Of a DNA stretch of 64,000 bases, positions 23,427 through 36,018 are shown in pieces (the first letter of the stretch is position 1; every line of letters starts with the position of its first letter). The DNA is from Larix kaempferi. Taxonomy: Eukaryota > Streptophyta > Pinopsida > Pinales > Pinaceae. The position numbers and the translations under genes were made by a program. The DNA is taken from positions 310,001 to 374,000 of the forward strand of contig BSBM01001446.1 of NCBI GenBank assembly GCA_027924585.1. The letters are read 5' to 3'. Below the pieces are notes generated by a model. The model searched no databases and was not told the DNA's origin. It was given only the letters and a program-made list of their open reading frames with translations.

Positions 23427-26140
23427 AGCCTAAAAGAAGGCATAGTATGGCATTTATGACACCCGTTGCACTTACAATGCTAGGGCTTGATATAGAAAAA
23501 ACCAGTCATCGTAGCACTTTTGCTATAAATCCATTTTGGCGCAGCTTTCGAATATGAAACTTCTACAGGTCGAAGATCATATTTCCATGTACCTTGTGTC
23601 CAAAGGAAAAATTCTAATTCATTGTACTTTGTGTTTTATGATCTGTACAATCTAGGGTTTCTGCCCCTTCCAGATCTAAGTCATAAACAGGTGACCTAGG
23701 AAAAAAGGTCATAACTTGGGCTAGGAAGCTCCAAATGAAATTTCTTAAAACGTGATAGGTAGGAAACGGACTATACTTTCACAGGCCAAAGGTTCAGAGG
23801 CCGAAAGTGAACCAGTGACACGTGGCACTTCATACAAGTTCGCTCTCCTGTTTTATCCCATAAACAGGTCACATAGCAACACTTGGCATAACTCTCTCTA
23901 AGAGAATCCAATTGAGGTCAAACCTATGGGGTTGGAAAGATGACAGATCGAGCTACCATAGGTAGAAGTTTTAGACCCTTTGGATTCATAATTTTGGAGT
24001 TACACCAGAAAGAATCAGGTGCATATTTCTGTCAAAACATAATTGGATTTTGAGCACCTTCATTCATGGCTCCGGGAATTAGGGTTTCAGAGAAAGTTGG
24101 TATTTTTGTAATAAGAGACCACAGCTGAATGTTACTCATCAAAATCAAAATTTAGAGACCAAGATCAAATTTTTTGGTTGAGTAGAAGGCCGGGCTTGAT
24201 CAAACCCTAGTTCAGGACTTTGGTAAGAAAAATGGAAAATTAGGGCTTCTGCAAAAGTTGGAATTTTTGAATTTTGTGACCATGGCTGGAAGTTCCTCAG
24301 AAAAATCAAAGTTTATAGCTTTGGATCGAACCTTTTGGTTGGGCAGAAGGGTGGGATTTATCAAACCCTAGTTCGGGATCCTATCCAGAAGATCTGGAAG
24401 TTTTCAAAGGCAATTTTGAGGGGTGAAACTTTGCAGTTTTCAAATTCTAAGTATACCAGCTTGATCAGCTCATCAAGGCGCATCTTTCTATCCTTTCATA
24501 AATTTTAAATTCAAAGTTTGAATTTTAGGGTTTCCCTAACAAACCCTAATCCAGTTCTAGATCCAGTTTCTACAAATACAAGTGGATTGAGTTAATCTTA
24601 GAAGAGAATGGATTGATCACCTGCATAAGTGAAGAAGTTCGTGTTTGAGAGGGAGATGCGGCTGAGGCCTTACATAAGAAGATTACAAGCAATCTCGACA
24701 GGTATGACTCATACAGGTATGTTTCGAATTTTGTTCATAATTAAGTTTATGATATGTTTGTCTTCATATTATTACGGTTAGTACAATCTTGGTTAATTTT
24801 AGACTTGTCATATCACCTTAATAAAATTATGAATGCATGATGGAAGATATTCATTGATTAGGGTTTTTGACACTTATGATTGTACTAATGCATTGTGATG
24901 TTGTATGAGGTTGATGTTGTCCACTAACATGAAAGGTACATCAAGAAAGACAAATCATGTTCTACTTCAAGAACATATGACCATGGTGACATGAAGACAA
25001 AGGTTCATCCATTGCCACGGATCACATAGAAGATCTACTTACGAGGTATGTATAACTTGGTTATGTAATGGTTAACCTATGAGATATGCAGGTAACTAGC
25101 ACAAGTCATTGAAGAAAACAAGAAGACATTATGCGGGTATGTTAGACATAACTAGATAGCATGCTAATCCAGGTATGTTTTTCCTTAATCAAGTTAGAAT
25201 CCTACCTTGTGATAGGATCTCTTATATAAGTATACATGGCATGATTGATAATGATTACTCATGAAGTCATAAGTTTGAATAATCATGGGTGTATGCATAT
25301 TATGTTTCTTACCTTAATTGATGATATGACTAACCAGAAGAGTCATGAAAGTATAGGTTTGAGTAATCATGGGTTTAGGCATATTATGTTTCTTACTTTA
25401 ATTTATGATATGACTAACCATAAGAGTCCTATATGAACCTTGAATACTAATGCTTATTATTTTTGTTTGAAATGATCATGACTATACATGGTTAAGATTA
25501 TTGTGTTTTGATAGTATTGAGAATATACTAATGAATGTATGATTATGTATGAGATCTTGAGGATAACAAAATAATGATACTAATAAGCATGCATAGGGAT
25601 CGAGGATGAATATAAGTTCAAGGGCAGGTAATCCAGGAAGCAAAGATCAAGAGGGAGCACACTCCAGTAGTTTCTGCAAGGATGTAGATATTGAGAGGGA
25701 GTCAACCCAACAAACAAACAAAGATAAGTATTTGAATTATCATTTCTTGCATATTTGATTGCTTAAATAATATTGTTCAATGATGTATATACTGATGTCC
25801 CTAGAATTAGGTTGTGTATTATGCATATTATAATACTTGCATTGATGAACAATATACTACTAATATACATAGGTAAGTGGCTTATGGCACTATACAACAT
25901 TCCATTGCTACTTATCTAGAATGAAACCTCTTTGCTGACACGTTGGGAGTTGTGCACACTCTTAATAATGTTCTGGTAGAGATTGGAAGACATCTAGAAA
26001 GTCATGGGATATGGATAAATGTTGTATTGAAGCATTGGCTAAATTAATTGCATGAATGTATGACATATTTCTTCATGAGTAAGAACTTGTTCTGAAAACT
26101 ATGAGATGTTTCTAATCATGCGATTTAACTTGTTTTGTAG
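23427..26140 (+). other. Long non-coding leader of Copia B with splice-like signals
   Basis: About 2.7 kb with no gag, protease or integrase. It is homologous throughout to the leader of Copia C (51553-54041). Donor-like CAG/GTATG occurs at about 24697 and 24716, with further donor-like sites near 25046 and 25171. Acceptor-like TATGCAG occurs at about 25087 and TTTTGTAG at 26133-26140, the latter preceded by a TTCTAATCAT branch-like word. A 75- to 88-bp tandem duplication (CATAAGTTTGAATAATCATG...) lies at about 25262-25425. Function unknown. Possibly a captured, intron-bearing segment or a spliced leader. Confidence 0.6.
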
Positions 26141-27575
26141 GAAAGATCAGATACCATCACCTACAAAAGAAGGACTACAACATTTGTTCCAGCAACAAAT
26201 ATATCTATTGAAGATATTGAATATATTGAAGTTCCCGGGATCTGGGATGAAGTAATGGAAGAATGCCATGATCCGTCGATCATGAAGAATGATGGTTGGG
26301 ATGTGGTCCCAAACCAGAAGGGAAGTCTGCCATGACTTCCAAGTGGATCTATAAGATCAAGCATGTTGTAGATGGTAGCATGGAGAAATACAAAGCGAGG
26401 TTTGTAGCTCGTGGATTCTCCCAGAAAGAGGGATTGACTATGAAGAGAATTTTGCTCCTGTAGCTAGATACACTTCCATAAGAACAATACCTGCTCTGGT
26501 TGCAGTGATGAAATGGAAGATACACCAGATGGATGTCAAGACAACCTTCTTGAATGGTGTAGTCGAAGTGGAAGTGTATGTGGAGTAGCCACTTGGTTTT
26601 GAGACACATGCCAAGAAGTCATATATGTGCAGAACCTGGTATGGCAGGGTGGATGGCTTTCTATCCAGTTTGGGCTTTACCAAGAGTAAAGCGGATTCCA
26701 ACCTTTACTACAAGGTTGAGGAAGGAAGTCCAGTGATACTACTTTTGTATGCGGATAACCTATTTGTTATAGGTGAGGATAGATTGATTTCCGACATGCA
26801 GTGGAAGCTTGCTGCCGACTTCAAGATGAAGATATTGTGGATGATGCACTACTTTCTAGGTATGGAGGTGTGGCAGAGTGCAGATGGAATCTTCCTTGGA
26901 CAAGGGAAGTTTGTAGTAGAGATCTTGAAGAGGTTCGGGATGATGGACTGCAAGGACATGACCACACCTATGGCATTGAACCTGAAGCTCCTGTGTGATG
27001 CTTCATCTGATCCGGTTGATGTCACTCTATATCGTCAGATGATTGGGTCCTTGATGTACCTGACAAACAAGAGACTAGATATTTTCTTTGCGGTGAACAC
27101 ATTGAGCCAGTTCCTGACGGATCCTAGAGGTGTTCACCTAGTCTTGTAAAGCATATTCTGACGTACCTAAAGGGTACAATTGATTATGGGCTCAAGTATG
27201 ATGCGAATCAAAAGTTTAACCTGTAGAGTTATGTTGATTCAGATTAGGCAGGAAAGAAGAGCACTTATGGGTGCTGCTTCAGTATGGGATCATGTGTTAT
27301 CTCTTGGTTTAGCAGGAAGCAGTCCTGCGTAGCACTAAGTGCAGCTTAAATAGAGTATGTTGTAGCTTGTTTAGCTAGTTGTGAGGCAGTATGGATTCGA
27401 AAGCTATTGTCTGAGTTATTTGATCTCTCGTTGGAGGCTATTGGTATCTTTTGTGACAACCAGAGTTGTGTGAAGCTGTCTGAGAATCTGGTGTTCCACG
27501 ACAAGTCGAGACACATTGAGATCAAATATCACTATATAAGGGATATGGTGCAGAGAGGAGCAGTAAAGCTCCTGT
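26141..27575 (+). pseudogene. Copia B pol: RT and RNase H (5' part)
   Basis: Starts right after the acceptor-like site. RT words in order, with frame changes near 26330 and 26435: IWDEVMEECHDPSIMKND, SKWIYKIKHVVDG, YKARFVARGFSQKEG, HQMDVKTTFLNG, then in 26625-27149 RTWYGRVDGFLSSLGF. The catalytic YVDD is here YADN (about 26749). The usual segment between VCR and the TWY word is missing, a deletion of about 14 codons. RNase H follows with YVDSD (about 27232), IEYVVAC (about 27352) and CDNQSCVKL (about 27453). Reading stops at the Gypsy D insertion and resumes at 43073. Not functional. Confidence 0.85.
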
Positions 27576-27580
27576 ATGTT

Positions 27581-28334
27581 TGTTAACACCCAAAAAGTGT
27601 TCACTACCTCATCTACCTCATTACCTGGCTCATTTGTCCATTTTCCTACCATATTTCCCTTAAAAACCCTAAAAATCCCACTAAAAAGCCTCCAAAAGGC
27701 CTAAAATGCCTCCAAAAGGCCACAAAACCATCAAAAAAGCCTCAAAAAGGCTAAAAAAGGCTAAAAAACCCCCTTTTCCTCCAAAAATATCCAAAATTCC
27801 TCCAAAATAGCAAAATCCCTCTAAAAAGGGAATAAAAAATATAAAATAATGAGGAAAAGGAGGAAAAAACCCTATACAGCTGCCCTAAACCATATGGTTC
27901 CCAAAACCATGGGCCAGCACTCCACCACCAAAAAACTATAAATAGGTGATGGAGATCCCTCATTCCATATCCACAATCAAGTATACCCTTACTCTGCCAA
28001 AATCTCTCTTGAAACCCTAGCTCACCATTGAGCCACTTTCACCTTGAGAGCCCCTTTTGGCCCATTTCCACCATTGGAGAAAGAGAAGGAGCACATTGGA
28101 GCTTGGAGCAACCCTCTTGGACATTGCAAGAGCTTCACCAACCTTCACATTGGAGGTAATATTAATACAAAAACCATTATTTACATCTTGTTGTTTATGT
28201 TTCATGCACATGTTTTATAATAGTTTTACATTTCTGTTTTAGCATAATAATTTCCATTTACTGAACTGCTACTAAGGAGTCCATTCTCCTTAGTAGGTGC
28301 TCATTTGCACAAGCTAGGAAAAACCCTAGCTACA
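27581..28334 (+). repeat. 5' LTR of Gypsy D
   Basis: TGTTAACACCC to CTAGCTACA. The U3 is rich in CCTCCAAAAGG/CTAAAAAGG repeats, which explains most of the length difference from the 3' LTR. TATAAATAG at 27937-27945 is the probable TATA box. Confidence 0.92.
27937..27945 (+). promoter_or_regulatory. TATA box of the Gypsy D 5' LTR
   Basis: TATAAATAG, with an identical copy in the 3' LTR at 42668-42676. The minus-strand relative at the window start has CTATAAAAA in the same position. Confidence 0.6.
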
Positions 28335-28338
28335 GTTT

Positions 28339-28354
28339 TGGTGACTCCCCTAGG
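28339..28354 (+). other. Putative primer-binding site of Gypsy D
   Basis: TGGTGACTCCCCTAGG begins four bases after the LTR. It resembles the TGGCGACTCC-type site of large Tat/Ogre elements. The primer tRNA was not determined. Confidence 0.6.
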
Positions 28355-29946
28355 TTTGAATTTCTGGTTACAATTTTTAAATCTTTTTTCTGTTCGGTTG
28401 TCCCTTTCGGCCGCCGTATACCGCGTTTTTTCCCCCAACAGTCGCGTCCCGACCGCGTCTTTCAGGCACTTACCTGCAACCCAACCGCGGCTCTCAGACT
28501 GTTTCCGGTGACCTGCCAGCCGCTTTCAGTCTGTTACCTGCGATTCGGCCGTGGCTATTAGCCTGTTTGATCCAGTCTAACTGCGGCTATTTCCCTGTTT
28601 TCGGCGTCCCACCTGCGGCTTTCGGCCAGTTTCCCGCAACCCGCCGGCGCCCTTCGGCGTCTTTCCTACGCCCCTCTTGTGGCTTTCGGTCAATTTCCCG
28701 CAACCCGCCGGCGCCTTTCGGCGTCTTTCCTGCGTCCCGCCTGCGGCTTTCGGCTAGTTTCCCGCAACCCATCGGCACCTTTAGGCGTCTTTCCTGCGTC
28801 CCGCCTGCGGCTTTCGGCCAGTTTCCCGCATCCCGCCGGTGCCTTTCGGCGTTTTTCAGCCCAGAACCTGCAACCCGCCTGCGACTGTTCCTCTATTTTC
28901 CGCGGTCCGACCGCCCAGATTTGCCCAAAACCCGCGGTCTGATTTCTGCAAGTTTTTCCCTGTTTTGAACCTAGAACTTTGCTGCATTATTTTCTGCACC
29001 AGCACAGCCCTCTGTCCTACCTGCAGCCACTCTTCCTTACAGCATTTTTCTGCAGCTTTTATTTCTGTTTCATTTACAGAATCGTTTTTACATTTTCAGC
29101 ACTTTACATTGGAAAAAGAAAATTGTGCATTTTAAAAGTTCATTTCTGTACTGTTATTGCTAGATAGAAAGTTGCCCTCCCTAGTGGCACTTTCTACTTG
29201 GGTTCATCATCATCTCACGAGCACACACTCTGTCACATAATTCAAGTGAGCCTTAAAAACTATCTAACTCAACCAATATTCTAACCCCACTTGGGGAACA
29301 CAAAAGAATCTTTGTAGTTAGGTAGGATCGAGGGGATAGGCTTCCAATAACACCCCTCGGTTACTTACACTTGAGACATAGTTGTTGTCCAATTAGGGAA
29401 TCAAAATCCCCTAGTACTTTTTGGCACGGTCACAACCAGTTTACCAGAGGGCCTCTCCCTTAGGAGGGTTGAAGTCGCGAGACTGGTTCCGGAGGCCTGA
29501 GTGGAATACCGCACTCCATTCAGTAACCAAAGGGCTACCTTTCGTAGTTCTCGGGATATCCCTGTATTGGGGTATTGCGGTAAAAGGACCAAACGGCAGA
29601 TTCACCTTTCTGGACGTGTCATGAACGGGGTATCTTAGTTGCCATTCTTCTAGGATTGACTACCCGGTGTCCCTCCCGGTAGGGGGACATCTTAGCCACT
29701 TGGCTTTCCTATTCATATTGTCTGACTTGGATTTCATCACCTTGCAGAGGATATGTCTAGTTGAGTCAGAATACTTTTAGTTAGGTGTTTGCTTGCTCCC
29801 TTACCTCCTTTTGGTCTAGTGAGTTCACCATTTTTTTTTATTTTTAGGAAACCTGCTGCTTGTTGGTATTCTGACCATTTTGTTGGTACTCCACCTACTG
29901 TAGCATAGCTGTTACAATGGGTGTTTTGAGTTGGTTGTTGGCCTGA
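28355..29946 (+). other. 5' leader of Gypsy D with GC-rich 64-bp tandem array
   Basis: The array at 28617-28858 consists of nearly four 64-bp units (GGCTTTCGGCCAGTTTCCCGC...), with related CGGC-rich sequence on both sides from about 28390 to 28960. The 64-bp period is not a multiple of three, so the open stretches across it are not credible proteins. The remainder (29160-29760) is a conserved-looking leader with no gene. It includes the near-palindrome CCCTCCCGGTAGGGGG at about 29672. Confidence 0.7.
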
Positions 29947-32900
29947 GTGCCTTGTTTTTTGAGCTCTCCTTCTGCACACTCAGTTTCATTAGGGTTTTTG
30001 AGCTATTTTTTACTCACCTCAACCCACAGAGATTCGACACCATCTGTCACCATTGAGTCCCCGAGACATTCTCGGTGCCTCAGGGGCGAGCCCCCACAGC
30101 ACGGTTCACTTGACACCACCCGTCATCGCCACAGATCATCATCACTTGATACCACTTATCACAGATCTAGAGCCTTGTCACTTGACTCCACTCGTCAACG
30201 GCATAGGACTCCGTCACCAGATATTGACGCCCCTTACTTTACCTCCGATTCTGAGGAAGAGTCTGAGAACCCTATTTACACTGCCCCTACTAGCCCCATG
30301 GCTGGCGCAACTTCCACTCCTTTCGTTGTAGGGACCATTGGTGGCACATCCACCACTACACCAGTTACCACACCTGCTCTGGGAATGCCCTCGATGGCGG
30401 CCACGTCCACCATCCCGGTCACCATTCCCATTCCCGTAGCTGGAATACATATCACCACTCCACCAGTGACTCACACTACCCATGGTGGTGCAGGACCATC
30501 CTATACCACCTTAGTTCCCCCACTCGGGGGCAACATCCCACACCCTGTCCCTCCACTTGGGGGTATTGGCCCCAACATGGTCCAACCCACTACTGTGTCA
30601 CATCCCTCTTCCAGTCTTCCATTCATGGCTAGCCTCAACCTACCTGACCTAGCTAGACTGACCAACGACCCTATCCGACATGACCCTGCGTGGCCTCACA
30701 TGCCCACCAAGCTCCCCTCTGACATCCCTAAGTTTGAGGGCAAGGCAGGAGAGGACCCACAAAACCATATCATGTCCTTCCATCTATGGTGTTCCTCCAA
30801 CTCCATAGTGGATGACTCTATTCGCCTCCGTCTGTTACAGCGCACCTTCACTGGCTCTGCAGCCAAGTGGTATATCGAGCAACCCCACAGGACCCATGCC
30901 ACCTTTACTTCCCTTGCCTCGACCTTCCTGCAGTTCTTCCAGTTACCTGTCCGCTATGACGCGGGCGTCGAGATCCTCCTATCTTGTAGACAAAACATCG
31001 CTACCCACATCACGGACCACATTCACGAGTGGCATAGACGTCGTAGCTTATGCAAGATCAAATTGGACGACCGTATCTTCCTAGATTGGTTCCTCAAGTC
31101 CCTTCTTCCTGTCATTGCTAAGGATGTAGCTTCTGAAAGACCCCAGTCTGAAGAAGAGGCCATACTTAAGGCACAGCAGTTTGACCTCATTTACGCCCAG
31201 TCGGGTTATCTCTATACCATTATACCTGACGCCCCTTGCGGCGAGTCCTCCCAGCACGATGCGCCGGGGGCATCCCACGCTACCGACGGCATCATTGGCC
31301 ATGTTTCTTCGCATCCCCAACCCTTTTCCATAGCACGTCCTACCCCGGGCCCCGACCTTTCGTGGGCCACCTCACAATATGGGGCTACCAACTCATATGC
31401 TCCTATGACACATCACCATCACTCCCATTGACCCACCTGTCCACCTCAGTGCTTCAGTCATGCGCCCCCTGCTTATAACCCGCCGGTCGCACCTCAGCCC
31501 TATTACCACCAGTAGGCTGCACCAACTCATGCGCCTTCTCAGGCCCAACCCGCTTATTACCACCAGCAGGCTGCCCCAGCTCCTGCGCCTTCCCAAGCCC
31601 AACCAGCTTATTACCCGCCACAGGAAGCCCCGGCGGCAAACCCACAACCTGCTCCGCAGACATATCGGCAACCTCCTCAAGGTGCCACACCTGCGCAGCC
31701 TCCACCTACATACCATCCACCACAGCTTGCTCCTGCACCTGCACAACCTCAAAACCCACCTGCTGCCCAAGGGCAAGTGTACGCCCAACAAAATCAGCAG
31801 CAAAACCAAAACAACCAGGGCCAACAAAACCGCGGCAAGGGACGTAATCGTGGGAACAACCAACCTACAGACCAAGGTGGTCAACCGCCTAATCCCCCAG
31901 ACAACAACAACGCGGCCCCCGCTAACCAAAACCCTGATCGCCCGCCCAAGCAGGCTAAGAACCCTAATTTGCGAACGAACCATCCTTGTTCCATCTGCGG
32001 GGTCTATGGCCACTACACACATGCTTGCCCACATTTAGAGTGAGCTCGGAAACTTTGGGTTGATGAAGCCCATCGCCAAGGACATGCAGCTCCTCAAGCG
32101 CAGCCCAACCCCCCACAACCTCAGCAGCCACCTTTGGTGCTGTAAAACTCCTTACAAACCCAAGGCGTCGTGAACACTCAGTCGTTGGCACCCCCCCAAG
32201 CCAATGCGCCACCCCAACAACAACAGATCACATACGCCGCTCCTGATCAACCCATGTTTGACTCAGGTACCCACCACTTGTTGATGATGTCTTCTGCTGA
32301 TGTCAACCTTCAGACTCGCCGGAACCAATATGGCTCCACCTCTGAAGCCCCTCCCACTGATAAAACCACCAGCGCTCATCCTACTGATCAGGCGTTGCGT
32401 ATACCTCCACCCCCAATAGATGGTGCTTCCAAAGCACCTCGTTTCCCACTTCGCCGTATCAACAACAACCCCAATGCGCGCGCTGCGTCAAACTACAACA
32501 TTGTAGACGACCTAGCCCAATCTCCCGCAGCCATGTCTGCGTTAGAAGTCTTGAAGAACTGCCCTTCCCAGTGCAAGACTTTACTCTCATCCATTGGGGC
32601 TATTGACCCAAATGATTCAAATTTGATGGCATTTGATTTGGACCAGTCCGAACCACGCCTGCCTTCCACCTTAGCATTCCAAGTTTCTGTTTCCGTTCGG
32701 AATCTTGTCATCCATCGGTGCATCATCGATGAAGGTGCCTCGACATGCGTTATGTCTACATTCGTATGGCATAAGTTGGGATCCCCTACCCTCCAGCAGT
32801 CCACCACTGCATTACGCGCCTACGACGGTCGTTCGGCTCAGCCCCAAGGTCTCCTAGCCAATGTCCCCGTCCAGTTAGGTGGTAAAACCGTCCTCATCGA

Positions 32901-34044
32901 TATCGAGGTCATCAACGCCCAGCTTGATTACAACCTCTTACTCAGTCGCAGCTACATGTATGCTATGCGGGCGATCGCTTCCTATGTCTTTCGTACCATG
33001 ATGTTCCCCCATGATGGACGCGTGGTTAAGATCGACCAACTTACTTACTATGATCCAAATGCCCCTGCTGCACCCGAAAATGTTCTCCCCATGGTTGAAC
33101 AACCTGTTAATGGTGCCGCTACCTCGTTTGTTTCCTCCTTGGGACCTGGAGTTTACTCAGACCCACCGATGACATCCACCTTCCAATCCATTCCTCCCCC
33201 GTCATCTACGCCCGAAGTGTCTAACTTATGTACCCTGTCCCATGATAACCAAACACCTAATAATCAGCCACCCTTGTTGCCTAAACCACCACTAGTACCT
33301 AGCCACATTGGTGTTACACCTATCCATACGATCCCCTTCCTAGTCCCTCCCTCGGGAGTAGTAAGCGCCCCGGTTATGGCTACCCTTAGCCTCCCTGGGC
33401 TAACCTTGGGATTACCCGTCTGGTATCTTTCGGCTCCCGTTCCCCCGCCGACACGAAGCGTCGTCCTCCAACCGGTGCAACCCATGGCTACTACCACTCA
33501 GCCACCCCCCGGTGTCTCTACCCCGTCGTCCTCCACGAATCCCCCTCCTACTCCCAAACCCACTAGGGGCAGAGGTCCCCAACCTTACACTGCTGTACCA
33601 CCTCCCAAGACAGTAAAAAACCCCCCAGTATTTGGTGCTCCTCCCAAATGCTCGTTGTGCGATGAGTTAGGCCATGCGACTCACCAATGTCCACAGTTAC
33701 CTGCATTACAGGAACACATGCAGATGCTCGACGATGACCCCAGTTTCCCGGTTGTCAAGCTAGACCCTACCCCCAAGCCTAAAGATAAATCACTGTGCAC
33801 TAACCACCCCTGTGCCATATGCGGTATCTACGGGCACTACTCACATCAATTTCCCGATCTCCCCGATTACAGAGCAGCTCTCTATGAGATGAACAATCTG
33901 GATCTTGAGACGGCACCAACCACTATTGAAGAGATTCACCCCCCCGATCTCACCCCCATCCGGAGAGGTCAACACCATTTACATGATCTCTTCAACTACC
34001 ATTCCCTCGTCAACCGATTTGACGACCCAAACTTTTCGTACTGA
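29947..34044 (+). pseudogene. Gypsy D gag-protease polyprotein with four in-frame stops
   Basis: A single frame runs from about 29947 (the true start may be later, the N-terminal part being Ser/Pro/Thr-rich) to TGA at 34042-34044. It is broken only by stops at 31429, 31513, 32041 and 32143. The capsid-like part spans about 30690-31200 (KLPSDIPKFEGKAGEDP, then AAKWYIEQ). A Gln/Pro-rich repeat follows. Knuckle CSICGVYGHYTHAC lies at 31987-32028. The retropepsin-like domain has IIDEGAST, with its Asp at 32728. Two further knuckles come after the protease: CSLCDELGHATHQC (33649-33690) and CAICGIYGHYSHQF (33811-33852, last Cys lost). Having knuckles on both sides of the protease is unusual. Roles in the family: particle formation, RNA packaging and polyprotein cleavage. 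Confidence 0.85.
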
Positions 34045-36018
34045 TGAGGAGATTCTTGAGGCACTCACTGCCCCGGAGTATCCCTGGGATGACATGCACC
34101 ATCGTTCGTATTTCCTCCCAGAAGCATCTTCCTCTAGCACCGCTACCCAATTTGCGGTTGAATCCAAAAACTTCCTTCCCACCAAGGTCGACTGGTTCAA
34201 GGACCCTATTCCTGCTCCTGACGCCTTCGAAAAAGGTAACATGGCCAACATCTCACCTATCATCCAAATTGATATCGCTGCCCCTGGGAGTGCCCCTGAA
34301 CTCATCACTCTAGGAGCCTTCTGCAGTAAGCAAGAGATTGAGGAATACACAAACCTCTTCAGAGAGTTTCGTGATGTCTTTGCCTGGTCCTATACCGAAA
34401 TGCCCGGTCTTGACCCCGCCATTATAGAACACCACATTGACACATGGCCTGATGTACCCCCCGTCCGTCAGAAACAGCGTCCCATTCATCCCTCAAAGCT
34501 CCCAACTGTCAAAGCAGAGATTGAGAAACTACGCAAGGCAGGATTCATTTATCCTATTGCCTACACCACATGGGTTTCAAACCCCGTCCCCGTTAACAAA
34601 AAACAAGGCACCATCAGAGTATGCACTGACTTCCTAGATTTAAATCGCGCTTGTCCCAAGGACAACTTCCCCATGCCATTTATTGACCAGCTCATCGATG
34701 CGTGTGCGGGACATGAAGTCCTCTCTTTCATGGACGGTTTTTTCGGATACAATCAGATTCAAATCCGTAAGGAAGACCAGTACAAAACTGCCTTTACCAC
34801 CCCATGGGGCACCTTTTCCTATCGCGTCATGCCTTTCGGCCTCAAAATTGCTGGTACCACCTTCCAGCGGACCATGACCTATTGCTTTCACGACTTGGTC
34901 CATATCGTGCTAGTCTACCTTGACGACCTTACAACTCGTTCCCGGAAACGATCCGACCACCTTAACGACCTTCGGCAAGTTTTTCTGCGTTGTCGCAAAT
35001 ACCAAATCCGCTTGAATCCACACAAGTGTGTCTTTTGCGTTCCGGCAGGCCGATTGTTGGGTTTTATTATTTCCCAGAAAGGAATTACTATTGATCCCCT
35101 GAAAGTCCAAGCCATCTTAGACCTTCCCGCTCCTCGCACGCTCCGGCAGCTCCAAAGTCTGCAGGGGCGATCCAATTTCCTTCGACGCTTCGTCCCCGAT
35201 TACGCCACTACCGTTCACGGTTTCCTGCGCCTGCTTTGTACCCACGTACCCTTCGTCTGGGATGAGCAAGCAGAAGCTGCATTCGAAGCCCTCAAGAAGG
35301 CTCTCACCCAAGCCCCGTTGATCTCCCCTCCGGATTTCTCTCAGGACTTCATCCTCTACGTCTTGGCATCCGAGCACGCTGTGTCTGGAGTCTTGGTTCA
35401 AGAAGATGTCTCTCACCAAGAGCATGTCATTTACTACATCATCCAGACCTTGTCTGGTCCACCCCTACGTTACCCATATGAGGAGAGACTAGCCCTAGCT
35501 GTGGTATTTTCCGTCCAAAAACTGCGACACTACATCTTACTTAGTCATACCACAGTCGTTGCCGACTCCAACCCCATGGTCTATCTCCTCAATCAGCGGC
35601 TACTGTAAGGTCGTGTTGCTAAATGGGTCATTATCCTCCAGGAATATGACCTCACTTTTCGAACACCTAAGAGCACTAAAGCCCTTGCGCTTGCCCAGCT
35701 GATCACTGATCTACCTTCCCTTCTCCCGGCCCCACAAATATCCGACGAGTTACCTGACAATCACTTGTTCACTATCTCGTCTGATGACCCATGGTACGGT
35801 GATATTTTGTTATACCTACGCACGCAGAAGTTCAGACCCAAAGTCACCCATAATGGACGCCGTCGCATCCGTCACCGGGCCTCTCGATATCTTCTCTTAG
35901 GCGATGTCCTTTACCGGCGGGGGGTTGATACCATTCTTCATCGTTTCCTTATACACGAGGAAGCTGAACACGTCCTCAACGACTGTCATAGCGGCGCCTC
36001 GGCGGCCATTTCTCTGGA
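33985..36018 (+). pseudogene. Gypsy D reverse transcriptase and degenerate Gypsy RNase H
   Basis: This lies in the next frame relative to gag-protease, overlapping its end. RT motifs: WVSNPVPVNKKQGTIRVCTD, RACPKDNFPMP, FMDGFFGYNQI, FQRTMT, VYLDDLT (active site, about 34913) and LLGFIISQKGI. The Gypsy RNase H follows: FILYVLASEHAVSG has Leu where the first catalytic Asp of the usual YVDAS is expected; YEERLALAV keeps Glu and VADSNPM keeps an Asp. A stop at 35606-35608 interrupts the RNase H end (QRLL, stop, GRVAKW). The frame then continues to the integrase zinc finger, where a shift occurs near 36000. Loss of the first Asp fits a domain relieved of catalysis by the second RNase H downstream. 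Confidence 0.85.

Noticed and set aside
28567-28968. Plus-strand open frames rich in Arg/Pro/Phe in the Gypsy D leader
   Set aside because: They arise from the 64-bp array, which shifts frame at every unit; there is no start context or domain.
31393-32034. Minus-strand 213-codon open frame opposite the Gln/Pro-rich gag repeat
   Set aside because: Antisense of CAG/CCA repeats is naturally stop-poor, and the Leu/Arg/Val-rich product has no domain.
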